Below the pieces are notes generated by a model that did no database searches, was not told the origin of the DNA, and worked only from the letters and a program-made list of their open reading frames with translations. From WHSW01 sp963781265 (GTDB lineage Bacteria; Actinomycetota; Thermoleophilia; Solirubrobacterales; 70-9): a stretch of 64,000 nt of DNA. Position 1 is the stretch's first letter. The number at the start of each line of letters is the position of its first letter. The stretch spans positions 112,610 through 176,609 of the forward strand of contig CAWAFH010000001.1 of the NCBI GenBank assembly GCA_963781265.1, written 5' to 3'. A program made the position numbers and the translations under genes. Positions 24,543-31,913 of this stretch are shown here, piece after piece.

Positions 24543-25289
24543 ATGCGCCAAATCGTCAGCTTCGGCGGCGGCGGCTTCTCGATGGAGGCCGGCAACCCGC
24601 TGCTCGATGAATTCGTCCTCCAGCTCACCGGCAAGGGCCGGCCGAGGGTCTGCTTCTTGCCATCGGCCAGCGGCGACGCCGACCACTACATCGTCCGCTT
24701 TTACCGCCACTTCTCCGCCGACCGTTGCGAGCCGTCCCACCTGTCGCTGTTTCGGCGCGAGAGGGCGCCCGCCGACCCTCGCGAGCACCTGCTCGCCCAG
24801 GACCTGATCTACGTCGGCGGCGGCTCGGTCACCAGCCTGATCGGGGTCTGGCGCGCCCACGGGATCGACGTGATCCTGCGCGAGTGCTGGGAGCGCGGGG
24901 TCGTGCTGTGTGGGCTCAGCGCCGGCTCGCTGTGCTGGTTCAGCGAGGGGGTCTCCACCTTCCACGGACCGGCGCAGCGGACCGAGGGCCTCGGCCTGCT
25001 GCCGTGGAGCAACACCGTGCACTACTCGAGCGAGCCGGCGCGCCGCAACGCGCTGTTCGCGTGGCTGCGCGACGGGATGGCGCCCGCGTACGCCGCCGAC
25101 GACGGGGCCGCGCTCCACTTCATCGGCGACGAAGTGGCCCAGGTGGTCGCCTCGCGGCCGGGCGCGCGCGCCTACCGGGTCGAGCTTCGCCACGGGCACG
25201 TGGTGACGACGCAGCTCGCCACCCGCTTCCTCGGCGACACTGCATGCGTGCCGCTGATCGAACCCGTCGCCGCGTTGGCCGAGGCCTGA
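24543..25289 (+). CDS. Peptidase E-like protein (S51 family), first of tandem pair
   Basis: The 248-residue protein has a class I glutamine amidotransferase-like fold with the S51 serine nucleophile in CGLSAGSLCWF. It also has VCFLPSASGD and LLAQDLIYVGGGSV. Family members are Asp-specific dipeptidases or cyanophycinase relatives. ATG 24543 follows a purine-rich ribosome binding site (GGAGGGAGAG), and upstream codons in the frame look non-coding. The second copy starts 5 nt after its stop. Confidence 0.82.
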   Translation: MRQIVSFGGGGFSMEAGNPLLDEFVLQLTGKGRPRVCFLPSASGDADHYIVRFYRHFSADRCEPSHLSLFRRERAPADPREHLLAQDLIYVGGGSVTSLIGVWRAHGIDVILRECWERGVVLCGLSAGSLCWFSEGVSTFHGPAQRTEGLGLLPWSNTVHYSSEPARRNALFAWLRDGMAPAYAADDGAALHFIGDEVAQVVASRPGARAYRVELRHGHVVTTQLATRFLGDTACVPLIEPVAALAEA

Positions 25290-25294
25290 GGCCG

Positions 25295-26122
25295 TTGAGC
25301 GATCGCAGCGCCCCGGTGGCGCCTGGCTCGCGAACGATCCTGGCGCTCGGCGGGCACGAGTTCTCGCGCAAGCGCGGCAACGAGGCGCTGCGCGACTACA
25401 TGCTCGCGCTCGCGGACGGCCCGCGGCCGAAGGTCTGCCTGCTGCCGACCGCGAGCGGCGACCCGGCGGACCAGATCGCCGCCTTCCGGGCGAGCCTCGG
25501 GGGCTTGCCATGCGAGCTCTCCCACGTCTCGCTGTTCAGGCTCGAGACCGAGGCCGTCGACCTCGCCGACCACCTGCTCGCCCAGGACCTGATCTACGTC
25601 GGCGGTGGCAGCCTGCTGAACCTGCTCGCGATCTGGCGCGCCCACGGGATCGACGACGTGCTGCGCCGCTGCTGGGAGCGTGGCGTGGTCATGGTCGGCC
25701 AGAGCGCCGGGGCGATGTGCTGGTTCGAGTGGGGGATCACCCGCTCGACGGGCGCTGCGCGGCCGGCCCCGGGGCTCGGTTTGATCGCCGGCACCCTGAG
25801 CGTCCACTACCACCGTGACCCGGACCGCCGCTCGCGGCTGCTCGAACAGGTCGCCGAGCTCGGGATCACCGGTTACGGCGTGGACGACGGCGCCGGGATC
25901 CTGATCTGCGGGACCGAGATCCGCGGTGCCGTCAGCGCGCGCGAGGACGCTGCCGCCTGGCGGGTGAGCGTCGACGAGGGCGGCCGCGCCGGCGAGGTCC
26001 GCATGGCCGCAGCACCGCTGCCGTCGCCGCGGCCGGCGATCGATGAACTCCCGGACGCGGTGGTCGAGATGCGTGAGCTGCGGAAGGTGGCGGCTAGGCG
26101 CGGGGCCGGGTCTGGCCGCTGA
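25295..26122 (+). CDS. Peptidase E-like protein (S51 family), second of tandem pair
   Basis: The 275-residue paralogue of the preceding gene shares VCLLPTASGD, LLAQDLIYVGGGS, IWRAHGIDDVLR and the nucleophile elbow VGQSAGAMCWFEWG. The two differ in the loops after the nucleophile and in their C-termini, so they may have diverged in specificity. TTG 25295 gives tight coupling to the first copy; GTG 25316 is an alternative start. The 3' end overlaps a small ORF on the opposite strand. Confidence 0.8.
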   Translation: MSDRSAPVAPGSRTILALGGHEFSRKRGNEALRDYMLALADGPRPKVCLLPTASGDPADQIAAFRASLGGLPCELSHVSLFRLETEAVDLADHLLAQDLIYVGGGSLLNLLAIWRAHGIDDVLRRCWERGVVMVGQSAGAMCWFEWGITRSTGAARPAPGLGLIAGTLSVHYHRDPDRRSRLLEQVAELGITGYGVDDGAGILICGTEIRGAVSAREDAAAWRVSVDEGGRAGEVRMAAAPLPSPRPAIDELPDAVVEMRELRKVAARRGAGSGR

Positions 26123-26198
26123 CCTGGTAGTTCACGTACCAGGCGAAGTGGCGGGCGGCGTTGACGCCCATCGACCAAGGTGAGAGCAGTAGCTTCAT
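26094..26198 (-). CDS. Small ORF, 34 aa, possible small membrane-associated protein
   Basis: ATG 26198 opens a 34-codon frame that reads MKLLLSPWSMGVNAARHFAW and continues YVNYQVSGQTRPRA. The composition is aromatic and not that of a random GC-rich antisense frame. TAGAGT lies 9 nt upstream of the ATG on this strand, resembling the leaderless promoters elsewhere. Its end overlaps the 3' end of the second peptidase gene. No homologue is recognised, and it may not be expressed. Confidence 0.35.
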   Translation of the reverse strand: MKLLLSPWSMGVNAARHFAWYVNYQVSGQTRPRA

Positions 26199-26280
26199 CC
26201 GGACTCGACTCTATCGGCGGCTGCGGCGTAAAGGTTCGGTCGTCGGTCCTTTTGTTGACCGAATAGGTAAGGCTTCATCT

Positions 26281-26613
26281 ATGAGCACGATCGTCGCCGG
26301 AGAGCGGACCGCCGCGGAGCGCCTCGCGCAGGCCCGCGAGAGCCCTGAAAACGCCCGGATCTGGGCGCTCGAAGCTGCCCCGGTGGATGAGCCGGCCGAC
26401 TCGAGCGGGCCCCTGGCGAGGGCGCTGACCGAGTTCGAAGCCGAGGCGATGAGTCAACAACCGGACCTGGTGGTCCTCGCCGACGACTCGGACGCGGCCC
26501 TCGCCGCGGCCCTGGTCGCGACCAAGTTGCTGATTCAGGTCACCGCTGCCGACGGCGCAAGAGTCCCCTCATCCGTCAACGGGCGCCTGATCGCCCAGCT
26601 CGCGGGGGCCTAG
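26281..26613 (+). CDS. Small hypothetical protein, 110 aa
   Basis: ATG 26281 starts an Ala- and acid-rich protein (MSTIVAGERTAAERLAQARE) with a hydrophobic central stretch, ALAAALVATKLLIQVT, near residues 71-86. No domain is recognised. The frame is open further upstream to 26161, but that part looks non-coding. The upstream gap is unusually AT-rich for this window (TTGACC at 26254 and TAAGGC 7 nt before the ATG), which suggests a promoter. Confidence 0.5.
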   Translation: MSTIVAGERTAAERLAQARESPENARIWALEAAPVDEPADSSGPLARALTEFEAEAMSQQPDLVVLADDSDAALAAALVATKLLIQVTAADGARVPSSVNGRLIAQLAGA

Positions 26614-26616
26614 ACT
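26611..26616 (+). promoter_or_regulatory. -10 box of the nucleotide-sugar dehydrogenase gene
   Basis: TAGACT lies 8 nt before the ATG at 26625 and overlaps the stop codon of the preceding gene. Confidence 0.45.
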
Positions 26617-26624
26617 CGCCACGC

Positions 26625-27872
26625 ATGAGAGTGGGGATCATCGGGCTCGGCTACGTCGGCCTGCCGCTGGCCGTGGCGTTTGCCGAGAACGGGCACGAGG
26701 TCACCGGCCTCGACGTGTCCGAGCGGATCGTCGAGGGACTGAACGCCGGGCACAGCCAGGTCGAGGACATCCCGGACGAGCGCCTCGCGGGCCTGGACGG
26801 CCGCCTCGCGGCGACCACCGACCCCGCCGCGCTCGCCGCCTGCGACGCGATCCTCATCTGCGTCCCGACCCCGCTGGCCAACCAGCGCGAGCCCGACCTG
26901 AGCTACATCGTCTCCGCCGGCGAGGCGATCGCCTCGAGCCTGCGGGCCGGTCAGCTGGTGGTGCTCGAGTCGACAACGTACCCCGGGACCACCCGCGAGC
27001 GCCTCCAGCCGATCCTCGAGCGCTCCGGGCTGAGCGCCGGCACGGACTTCCACCTCGCGTTCTCGCCGGAGCGGATCGATCCGGGGCGCACGGACTTCAC
27101 GATCGAGACCACGCCGAAGGTGGTCGGCGGCCTCACGCCCGCCTGCGCCGAGCGCGCCCGCGAGCTCTACGCCGAGATCTGCAACGACGTCGTCGTCGTG
27201 ACGACGCCGGAGGCGGCCGAGATGACGAAGCTGCTCGAGAACATCTTCCGCTCGGTCAACATCGCGCTCGTCAACGAGCTCGCGGTCCTCTGCGATCGCA
27301 TGGGCATCGACGTCTGGGAGGTCGTCGACGCGGCCGCGACGAAGCCCTACGGGTTCATGCGCTTCGAGCCCGGGCCCGGGATGGGCGGGCACTGCCTCCC
27401 GGTCGACCCGTTCTACCTCTCGTTCAAGGCGCGCGAGTACGACTTCCCGGCCGAGTTCGTGGAGCTCGCCGGCAAGGTCAACCAGCAGCAGCCGCACTAC
27501 TGCGTCGAGCGCGTCGTCCGGGCGCTCAACGATGTCGGCAAGCCGGCCCGCGGCGCGCGGGTCCTGCTGCTCGGCGTCTCCTACAAGCGCGGGGTCGGCG
27601 ACATGCGCGAGGCGCCGGCGCTGAAGATCGCCCACCTGTTGCGCGAGCTGGGCGCAGATGTCTCCTACCACGACCCGCACGTGCCCTCGCTCTCCGAGCT
27701 CGGGCTCGAGTCCGGGGAGCTCGCCGAGCAGCTCGCCGCCTGCGACATCGCCTGCGTGATCACCGCCCACGCCGAGGTCGACTACGTCGAGGTCGCCGCG
27801 ACGGCCCCGGTGGTGCTCGACTTCCGCGGCGCGACCCGCGGGCTCGAGACCGAGAACGTGATCCGCCTCTAG
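26625..27872 (+). CDS. UDP-N-acetylglucosamine/UDP-glucose 6-dehydrogenase family protein
   Basis: This cytosolic NAD-dependent enzyme (415 residues) oxidises a nucleotide sugar to its uronate. The N-terminal Rossmann motif is GIIGLGYVGLPLAVAFAENG. The middle contains FSPERIDPG and the hinge lysine region EMTKLLENIFRSVNIAL. The catalytic cysteine is C257 in GMGGHCLPVDPFYL. The GMGGHCxPVDPxYL form and the SPERxxPG motif are closest to WbpA/TviB-type UDP-GlcNAc or UDP-GalNAc dehydrogenases rather than UDP-glucose enzymes. The role is probably cell-surface polysaccharide synthesis. No glycosyltransferases are adjacent. Confidence 0.85.
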   Translation: MRVGIIGLGYVGLPLAVAFAENGHEVTGLDVSERIVEGLNAGHSQVEDIPDERLAGLDGRLAATTDPAALAACDAILICVPTPLANQREPDLSYIVSAGEAIASSLRAGQLVVLESTTYPGTTRERLQPILERSGLSAGTDFHLAFSPERIDPGRTDFTIETTPKVVGGLTPACAERARELYAEICNDVVVVTTPEAAEMTKLLENIFRSVNIALVNELAVLCDRMGIDVWEVVDAAATKPYGFMRFEPGPGMGGHCLPVDPFYLSFKAREYDFPAEFVELAGKVNQQQPHYCVERVVRALNDVGKPARGARVLLLGVSYKRGVGDMREAPALKIAHLLRELGADVSYHDPHVPSLSELGLESGELAEQLAACDIACVITAHAEVDYVEVAATAPVVLDFRGATRGLETENVIRL

Positions 27873-27892
27873 CCGCGCGCGGCCCCGTCTCG

Positions 27893-27898
27893 TAACGT
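27893..27898 (+). promoter_or_regulatory. -10 box of the HVHHF membrane protein gene
   Basis: TAACGT lies exactly 7 nt before GTG 27906 and no ribosome binding site intervenes. Confidence 0.5.
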
Positions 27899-27905
27899 TG
27901 CGAGC

Positions 27906-28622
27906 GTGTTCGGCCGGCGATCGAAGAGCCAGATTGGCGCCGACCGGCTGACGGTCGCGCTGGCCGCGGCGGCGGTCGGGACGACGGGGACCGTGCTGGT
28001 CGGCCAGGTCGGCCGGATGGCGCGCCGGCGGATCGCCGAGGCCCGCAACGACGAGGCGCCGGCGAGCGTGCTCGAGAGCGCCGAGCACGCGCTCGGGGCC
28101 GCGACGCAGGCCACCCAGGACTCGCTCAAGGTGGCGATCGAGGGCTACTCCTCGGCGCCCAAGGGCGAAGCGATCCTGTTCAACATCCTCGGCGGCTTCA
28201 GCGCCTCGTTCGCGCTCATGCGGCTGTCGACCTGGGGCATCCGCAGCGGCTGGTGGCCCACCGGCAACGTGCGCGTGGGCGGCCGTCACGTCCATCACTT
28301 CGTCCCCGGGATCCTGACCGCGTTCGCGGCCGGCGGCGCCGGACTGATCACGACCAGCGAGCGACTCGAGCAGCTGCTCGCGGTTCCCTTCGGCGCCGGG
28401 ATCGGCATGACCTTCGACGAGGCGGCGCTGCTGCTCGAGCTCGACGACGTCTACTGGAGCCGGGAGGGCCTGCTCAGCATCCAGCTCAGCCTCGGGATCG
28501 CCGGAGTGCTCGGGGCGGCGATCATCGCGCTGCGGATGCTGCGCGAGGGCGAGCGCGAGTCCGAGCAGGCCGGGCTGATCCCCGACGAGACGGGCGAGTA
28601 CCGGATCCCCGACTTCGCCTAG
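27906..28622 (+). CDS. Integral membrane protein with HVHHFVPGI motif
   Basis: The 238-residue protein has an early hydrophobic stretch (residues about 18-35) and a second membrane region from about residue 90. Two diagnostic blocks are visible: GRHVHHFVPGILTAFAAGG and GAGIGMTFDEAALLLELDDV. This histidine-rich plus acidic pair, placed near membrane segments, recurs in many actinobacterial membrane proteins of unknown function and could bind a metal; that is inference. It ends in a soluble acidic tail. It is convergent with a GNAT gene (stops overlap by 4 nt). Confidence 0.65.
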   Translation: MFGRRSKSQIGADRLTVALAAAAVGTTGTVLVGQVGRMARRRIAEARNDEAPASVLESAEHALGAATQATQDSLKVAIEGYSSAPKGEAILFNILGGFSASFALMRLSTWGIRSGWWPTGNVRVGGRHVHHFVPGILTAFAAGGAGLITTSERLEQLLAVPFGAGIGMTFDEAALLLELDDVYWSREGLLSIQLSLGIAGVLGAAIIALRMLREGERESEQAGLIPDETGEYRIPDFA

Positions 28623-29104
28623 GCAAGGGCCAGCCGCCAGTGGTTGCAGCGAAACATGCTGCCGCGAAATTCCTCCTCGACCTCACCGACGAGCTCGAAC
28701 CCGAACTTGCGGCAGAGACCGTTCGACGGTGCGTTGTTGACGCCGGGGAACGCATGCACGACGTCGTAGGTCCCCCGGGCCCGGATTCGCTCCAAGAGTG
28801 CCGTGAGCGCCTCGCTGCCCAGGCCTCGGCCGTGAAACTCCGCGAGCAGCATCCAGCCCGCCTCCCAGACCTCCGCGCCGTCGTGCTCGGACCGCCAGAC
28901 CCCGATCTGTCCCGCCTCCTCGCCGTCGTCGGTGACGATCTTCTGCCAGATGCCGTCGGCCGGGTCGGTGATGACGCGCTTCGGGTGCACGCGCTCGATC
29001 GCCTCGATCGGCCGCGGGCCGCCGAGCTCGGCCATCACCACCGGGTCGGTCTCGATCGCGATGCTGAAGTCGAGGTCGGCGTCGGTGTAGTCGACCAGCC
29101 GCAT
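28619..29104 (-). CDS. GNAT-family N-acetyltransferase
   Basis: The 161-residue protein has the GNAT fold. The central acetyl-CoA-binding segment reads WMLLAEFHGRGLGSEALTAL (R/Q-x-x-G-x-G/A type), followed by VVHAFPGVNNAPSNGLCRKF, as in RimJ/RimL-like and small-molecule acetyltransferases. The substrate is unknown. ATG 29104 is well placed, 7 nt downstream of the reductase gene on the same strand, so the two are probably co-transcribed with the small ORF upstream. Confidence 0.8.
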   Translation of the reverse strand: MRLVDYTDADLDFSIAIETDPVVMAELGGPRPIEAIERVHPKRVITDPADGIWQKIVTDDGEEAGQIGVWRSEHDGAEVWEAGWMLLAEFHGRGLGSEALTALLERIRARGTYDVVHAFPGVNNAPSNGLCRKFGFELVGEVEEEFRGSMFRCNHWRLALA

Positions 29105-29111
29105 CGTCCGC

Positions 29112-29852
29112 TCAGGCGCCGGTGAGGTAGCGGCCGAACAGCTCGCCCGAGTCCTCGTCGGCCAGCACCCACGCGAGCTCGAGCGGGCGCTCGTCCTCCG
29201 CCATCCCCGAGACCAGGCCCGGGCCGACGCCGCCGGCGAGCTTCGGGGCGTGGGTGACGAACAGCTCGTCGACCAGGCCGCCCTCGACCAGCTGGCCGTG
29301 GAGGCGCGGGCCGCCCTCGCACAGCAGCGAGCGAACCCCGTGTTCGTGCCGCAACCAGGCGAGCAGCACCGCGAGGTCGACGCCGTCGGGGTGGCGCAGC
29401 ACGTCGACCGGGGTCTCAACATCCGGCACCGGGTCGGCCGACTCGGTCGCGATCACCACGCGGCCGTGGCCGTCGGCGAACAGCGGCGCGTCCCACGGCA
29501 GCTCGAGCCGGCCCGAGACGATCACCATCAGGGGGTCACGCGGGAGCCCGTCGCGTTCGCGCTGTTCGCGCTTCGCCGGATCGCCGACCACGCGACCGTA
29601 ACGCTCGGCGCGCATCGTCCCGGCGCCGATCATCACCGCGTCGACCCGCGTGCGCAGCCCCACCAGCATCGCGGTGTCGGTCGCCGAGCCGATCGAACCC
29701 GACCGGCCCTCGATGGTGGCGTGGCCGTCGAGCGTCAGCGCGAAGTTGGTGATCACATAGGGCCGGTCATCGCGGGCCAGCGGGGCGAGGTCGAGCGTCG
29801 CGACCTGGTCGGCGACGGTGGTCGGCGCGCAGTCGGGCAGCAGGCGGATCAC
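29112..29852 (-). CDS. RibD C-terminal (dihydrofolate reductase-like) domain protein
   Basis: The 246-residue NADPH-dependent reductase fold is seen in PYVITNFALTLDGHATIEG at the start, TRVDAVMIGAGTMRAERYGR, and LLCEGGPRLHGQLVEGGLVDEL. These are the hallmarks of the pyrimidine reductase half of RibD and stand-alone relatives. There is no deaminase half, so it may act in riboflavin synthesis or on another pterin- or pyrimidine-like substrate. The GTG start overlaps the stop of a 56-codon ORF (GTGA), indicating coupling. Confidence 0.82.
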   Translation of the reverse strand: MIRLLPDCAPTTVADQVATLDLAPLARDDRPYVITNFALTLDGHATIEGRSGSIGSATDTAMLVGLRTRVDAVMIGAGTMRAERYGRVVGDPAKREQRERDGLPRDPLMVIVSGRLELPWDAPLFADGHGRVVIATESADPVPDVETPVDVLRHPDGVDLAVLLAWLRHEHGVRSLLCEGGPRLHGQLVEGGLVDELFVTHAPKLAGGVGPGLVSGMAEDERPLELAWVLADEDSGELFGRYLTGA

Positions 29853-30019
29853 CGGCGCGCCTCGATCTCGGCCAGGTGGGCCACGTTCGCGCGGTCGTCG
29901 TCGGCGGCGCTCGGCTCAGCGGCGAACCGGCGCAATTCGGCGCTCACCTCCTCGGCGACCCCGGTCCGTTCGTCTGCCGCGACAGCGATCCGCACGCGCC
30001 GATGGTAGTAATCGCCCAT
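29849..30019 (-). CDS. Small ORF, 56 aa, coupled to the RibD-like gene
   Basis: ATG 30019 opens a frame reading MGDYYHRRVRIAVAADERTG and ending IEARR. Its TGA overlaps the GTG of the RibD-like gene. Codons have the G/C third positions typical of genes here, and the product is acidic and probably helical. The ATG lies in a CATG palindrome whose other strand is the start of the GH15 gene at 30018. No family is recognised. It is too short for many gene finders but is supported by the coupling. Confidence 0.5.
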   Translation of the reverse strand: MGDYYHRRVRIAVAADERTGVAEEVSAELRRFAAEPSAADDDRANVAHLAEIEARR

Positions 30020-31913
30020 GGAGTCGGGCGGCTTTCCGCGGATCGGGGACTACGGATTCCTCTCCGACTGCCACACAGGGGCGCTGGTCGCGCCCGACGG
30101 CTCGATCGAATGGATGTGCATTCCCCGCTTCGACTCGCCGAGCGTTTTCGGCGCGCTGGTCGACCGCGGCGCCGGGCGCTTCCGGCTCGGGCCCCACGAG
30201 GCCGTCCCGGTCGCGCGGCGCTATCAGCCCGGCACCAACATCGTCGAGACCACGTGGGCGACGAAGACCGGTTGGCTGGTGGTCATCGACGCGCTCACGA
30301 TCGGCCCGTGGCGCCCGCGCCCCGACGATCCGCACACCCGCCCGCCGCCCGACCTCGACGCCGAGTGCGTGCTGGTCCGCGCCGCGACCTGCGTCCAGGG
30401 CGAGGTCCCGGTCGAGCTCACCTGCCATCCGCGGTTCGACTACTCGCGGGCTGAGCCCGCCTGGGAGCTCGCCGAGGACCTCCACTCGGCGACCACGAAC
30501 GCCGAGGACCAGCCGACCCTGATCCTGACAACGGATCTCAACCTGGGGCTCGAGATCGAGCGGGTCGAGGCCCGCCACCTGCTCAAGGACGGCGAGAGTT
30601 GCTTCGCGGCGATCTCGTGGAGCGCCGCACCGTACGGGCCGACCACCTGCGCCGAGGCGTTCGACCGGCTCGACCGCACCGCCGAGTACTGGCGCCGCTG
30701 GCTCGCCAACGGCGACTTTCCCGACCACCCCTGGCGAATCCACCTGCAGCGCTCGGCGCTGACGCTGAAGGGCCTCACCTACGCTCCGTCCGGCGCCCTG
30801 ATCGCCGCGTTGACGACCTCCCTGCCGGAGACGCCCGGCGGCGAGCGCAACTGGGACTATCGCTACACCTGGATCCGCGACGCCACCTTCACGCTCTGGT
30901 CGATGCACGTGCTCGGACTCGACGAGGAGGCCGACGACTTCGCGCGCTTCATCGGCGACATCTGCCATGCGCACGGCAATCGGCTGCAGATCATGTACGG
31001 GATCGGCGGGGAGCGCGACCTCACGGAGTCGACGCTCGACCACCTGAGCGGTTACGGCGGCGCGCAGCCCGTGCGGATCGGCAACGGTGCCTTCGACCAG
31101 CAGCAGAACGACGTCTACGGGGCCCTGGTCGACTCGCTTTACGTCCACTCGCGCGCCGACCGGGTCGTCCCGGCCGAGATCTGGCCGATCGTCGCCGACC
31201 AGGTCGAAGCGGCGGCGAAGATCTGGGACCAGCCCGACCAGGGGATCTGGGAGGCGCGCGGGCCCGCCAAGCACTACGTCTCCTCGAAGCTGATGTGCTG
31301 GGTCGCGCTCGATCGCGGCGCCCGGCTCGCCGAGCACCGCGCCGAGCCCGGGGTCGCGGAGCGGGCGCGGCGCTGGCGCGAGATCGCCGACGAGATCCAG
31401 GCGGACATCCTCGAGCGCGGCGTCACCGACGAGGGCGTGCTGCGCCAGCACTACGACACCGACGCGCTCGATGCCTCGGTGCTGCTCGCGCCGCTGATCC
31501 GCTTCCTGCCGCCCGACCACGAGGTGATCCGGAACACGGTGCTCGCGATCGCCGATCGCCTGACCGAGCACGGGCTCGTCCTCCGCTACCGCGTCGACGA
31601 GACCGAGGACGGCCTGCACGGCGAGGAGGGCACGTTCACCATCTGCTCGTTCTGGCTGGTCTCGGCGCTCTCGGAGATCGGCGAGTCGCGCCGGGCCGGG
31701 GAGCTGTGCGAGAAGCTGCTCGCCCTCGCCGGTCCCCTCGGCCTCTACGGCGAGGAGCTCGAGCCGCTCAGCCACGCCCACCTCGGCAACTTCCCCCAGG
31801 CGTTCACACACCTGGCGTTGATCAACGCCGTCGCCCACGTGATCGCCGACGAGCAGCGCGAGCCCGATCAGGTGGCGACCGCGGTGTTCACCGAGATGCG
31901 CGCGGGCCGCTAA
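30018..31913 (+). CDS. Glycoside hydrolase family 15 protein (glucoamylase/trehalase-like)
   Basis: The 631-residue cytosolic protein has the GH15 arrangement. The N-terminal beta domain (FPRIGDYGFLSDCHTGALVA, GSIEWMCIPRFDSPSVFGAL) is followed by an (alpha/alpha)6 barrel with NWDYRYTWIRDATFTLWSMH, the block around the catalytic acid side, and TICSFWLVSALSEIGE and FPQAFTHLALINA near the end. Sequences of this form include the mycobacterial-type trehalase as well as glucoamylases, so trehalose or alpha-glucan hydrolysis is likely. ATG 30018 is preceded by TAGTAA with 6 nt spacing. The start is shared with the divergent ORF. Confidence 0.85.
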   Translation: MESGGFPRIGDYGFLSDCHTGALVAPDGSIEWMCIPRFDSPSVFGALVDRGAGRFRLGPHEAVPVARRYQPGTNIVETTWATKTGWLVVIDALTIGPWRPRPDDPHTRPPPDLDAECVLVRAATCVQGEVPVELTCHPRFDYSRAEPAWELAEDLHSATTNAEDQPTLILTTDLNLGLEIERVEARHLLKDGESCFAAISWSAAPYGPTTCAEAFDRLDRTAEYWRRWLANGDFPDHPWRIHLQRSALTLKGLTYAPSGALIAALTTSLPETPGGERNWDYRYTWIRDATFTLWSMHVLGLDEEADDFARFIGDICHAHGNRLQIMYGIGGERDLTESTLDHLSGYGGAQPVRIGNGAFDQQQNDVYGALVDSLYVHSRADRVVPAEIWPIVADQVEAAAKIWDQPDQGIWEARGPAKHYVSSKLMCWVALDRGARLAEHRAEPGVAERARRWREIADEIQADILERGVTDEGVLRQHYDTDALDASVLLAPLIRFLPPDHEVIRNTVLAIADRLTEHGLVLRYRVDETEDGLHGEEGTFTICSFWLVSALSEIGESRRAGELCEKLLALAGPLGLYGEELEPLSHAHLGNFPQAFTHLALINAVAHVIADEQREPDQVATAVFTEMRAGR

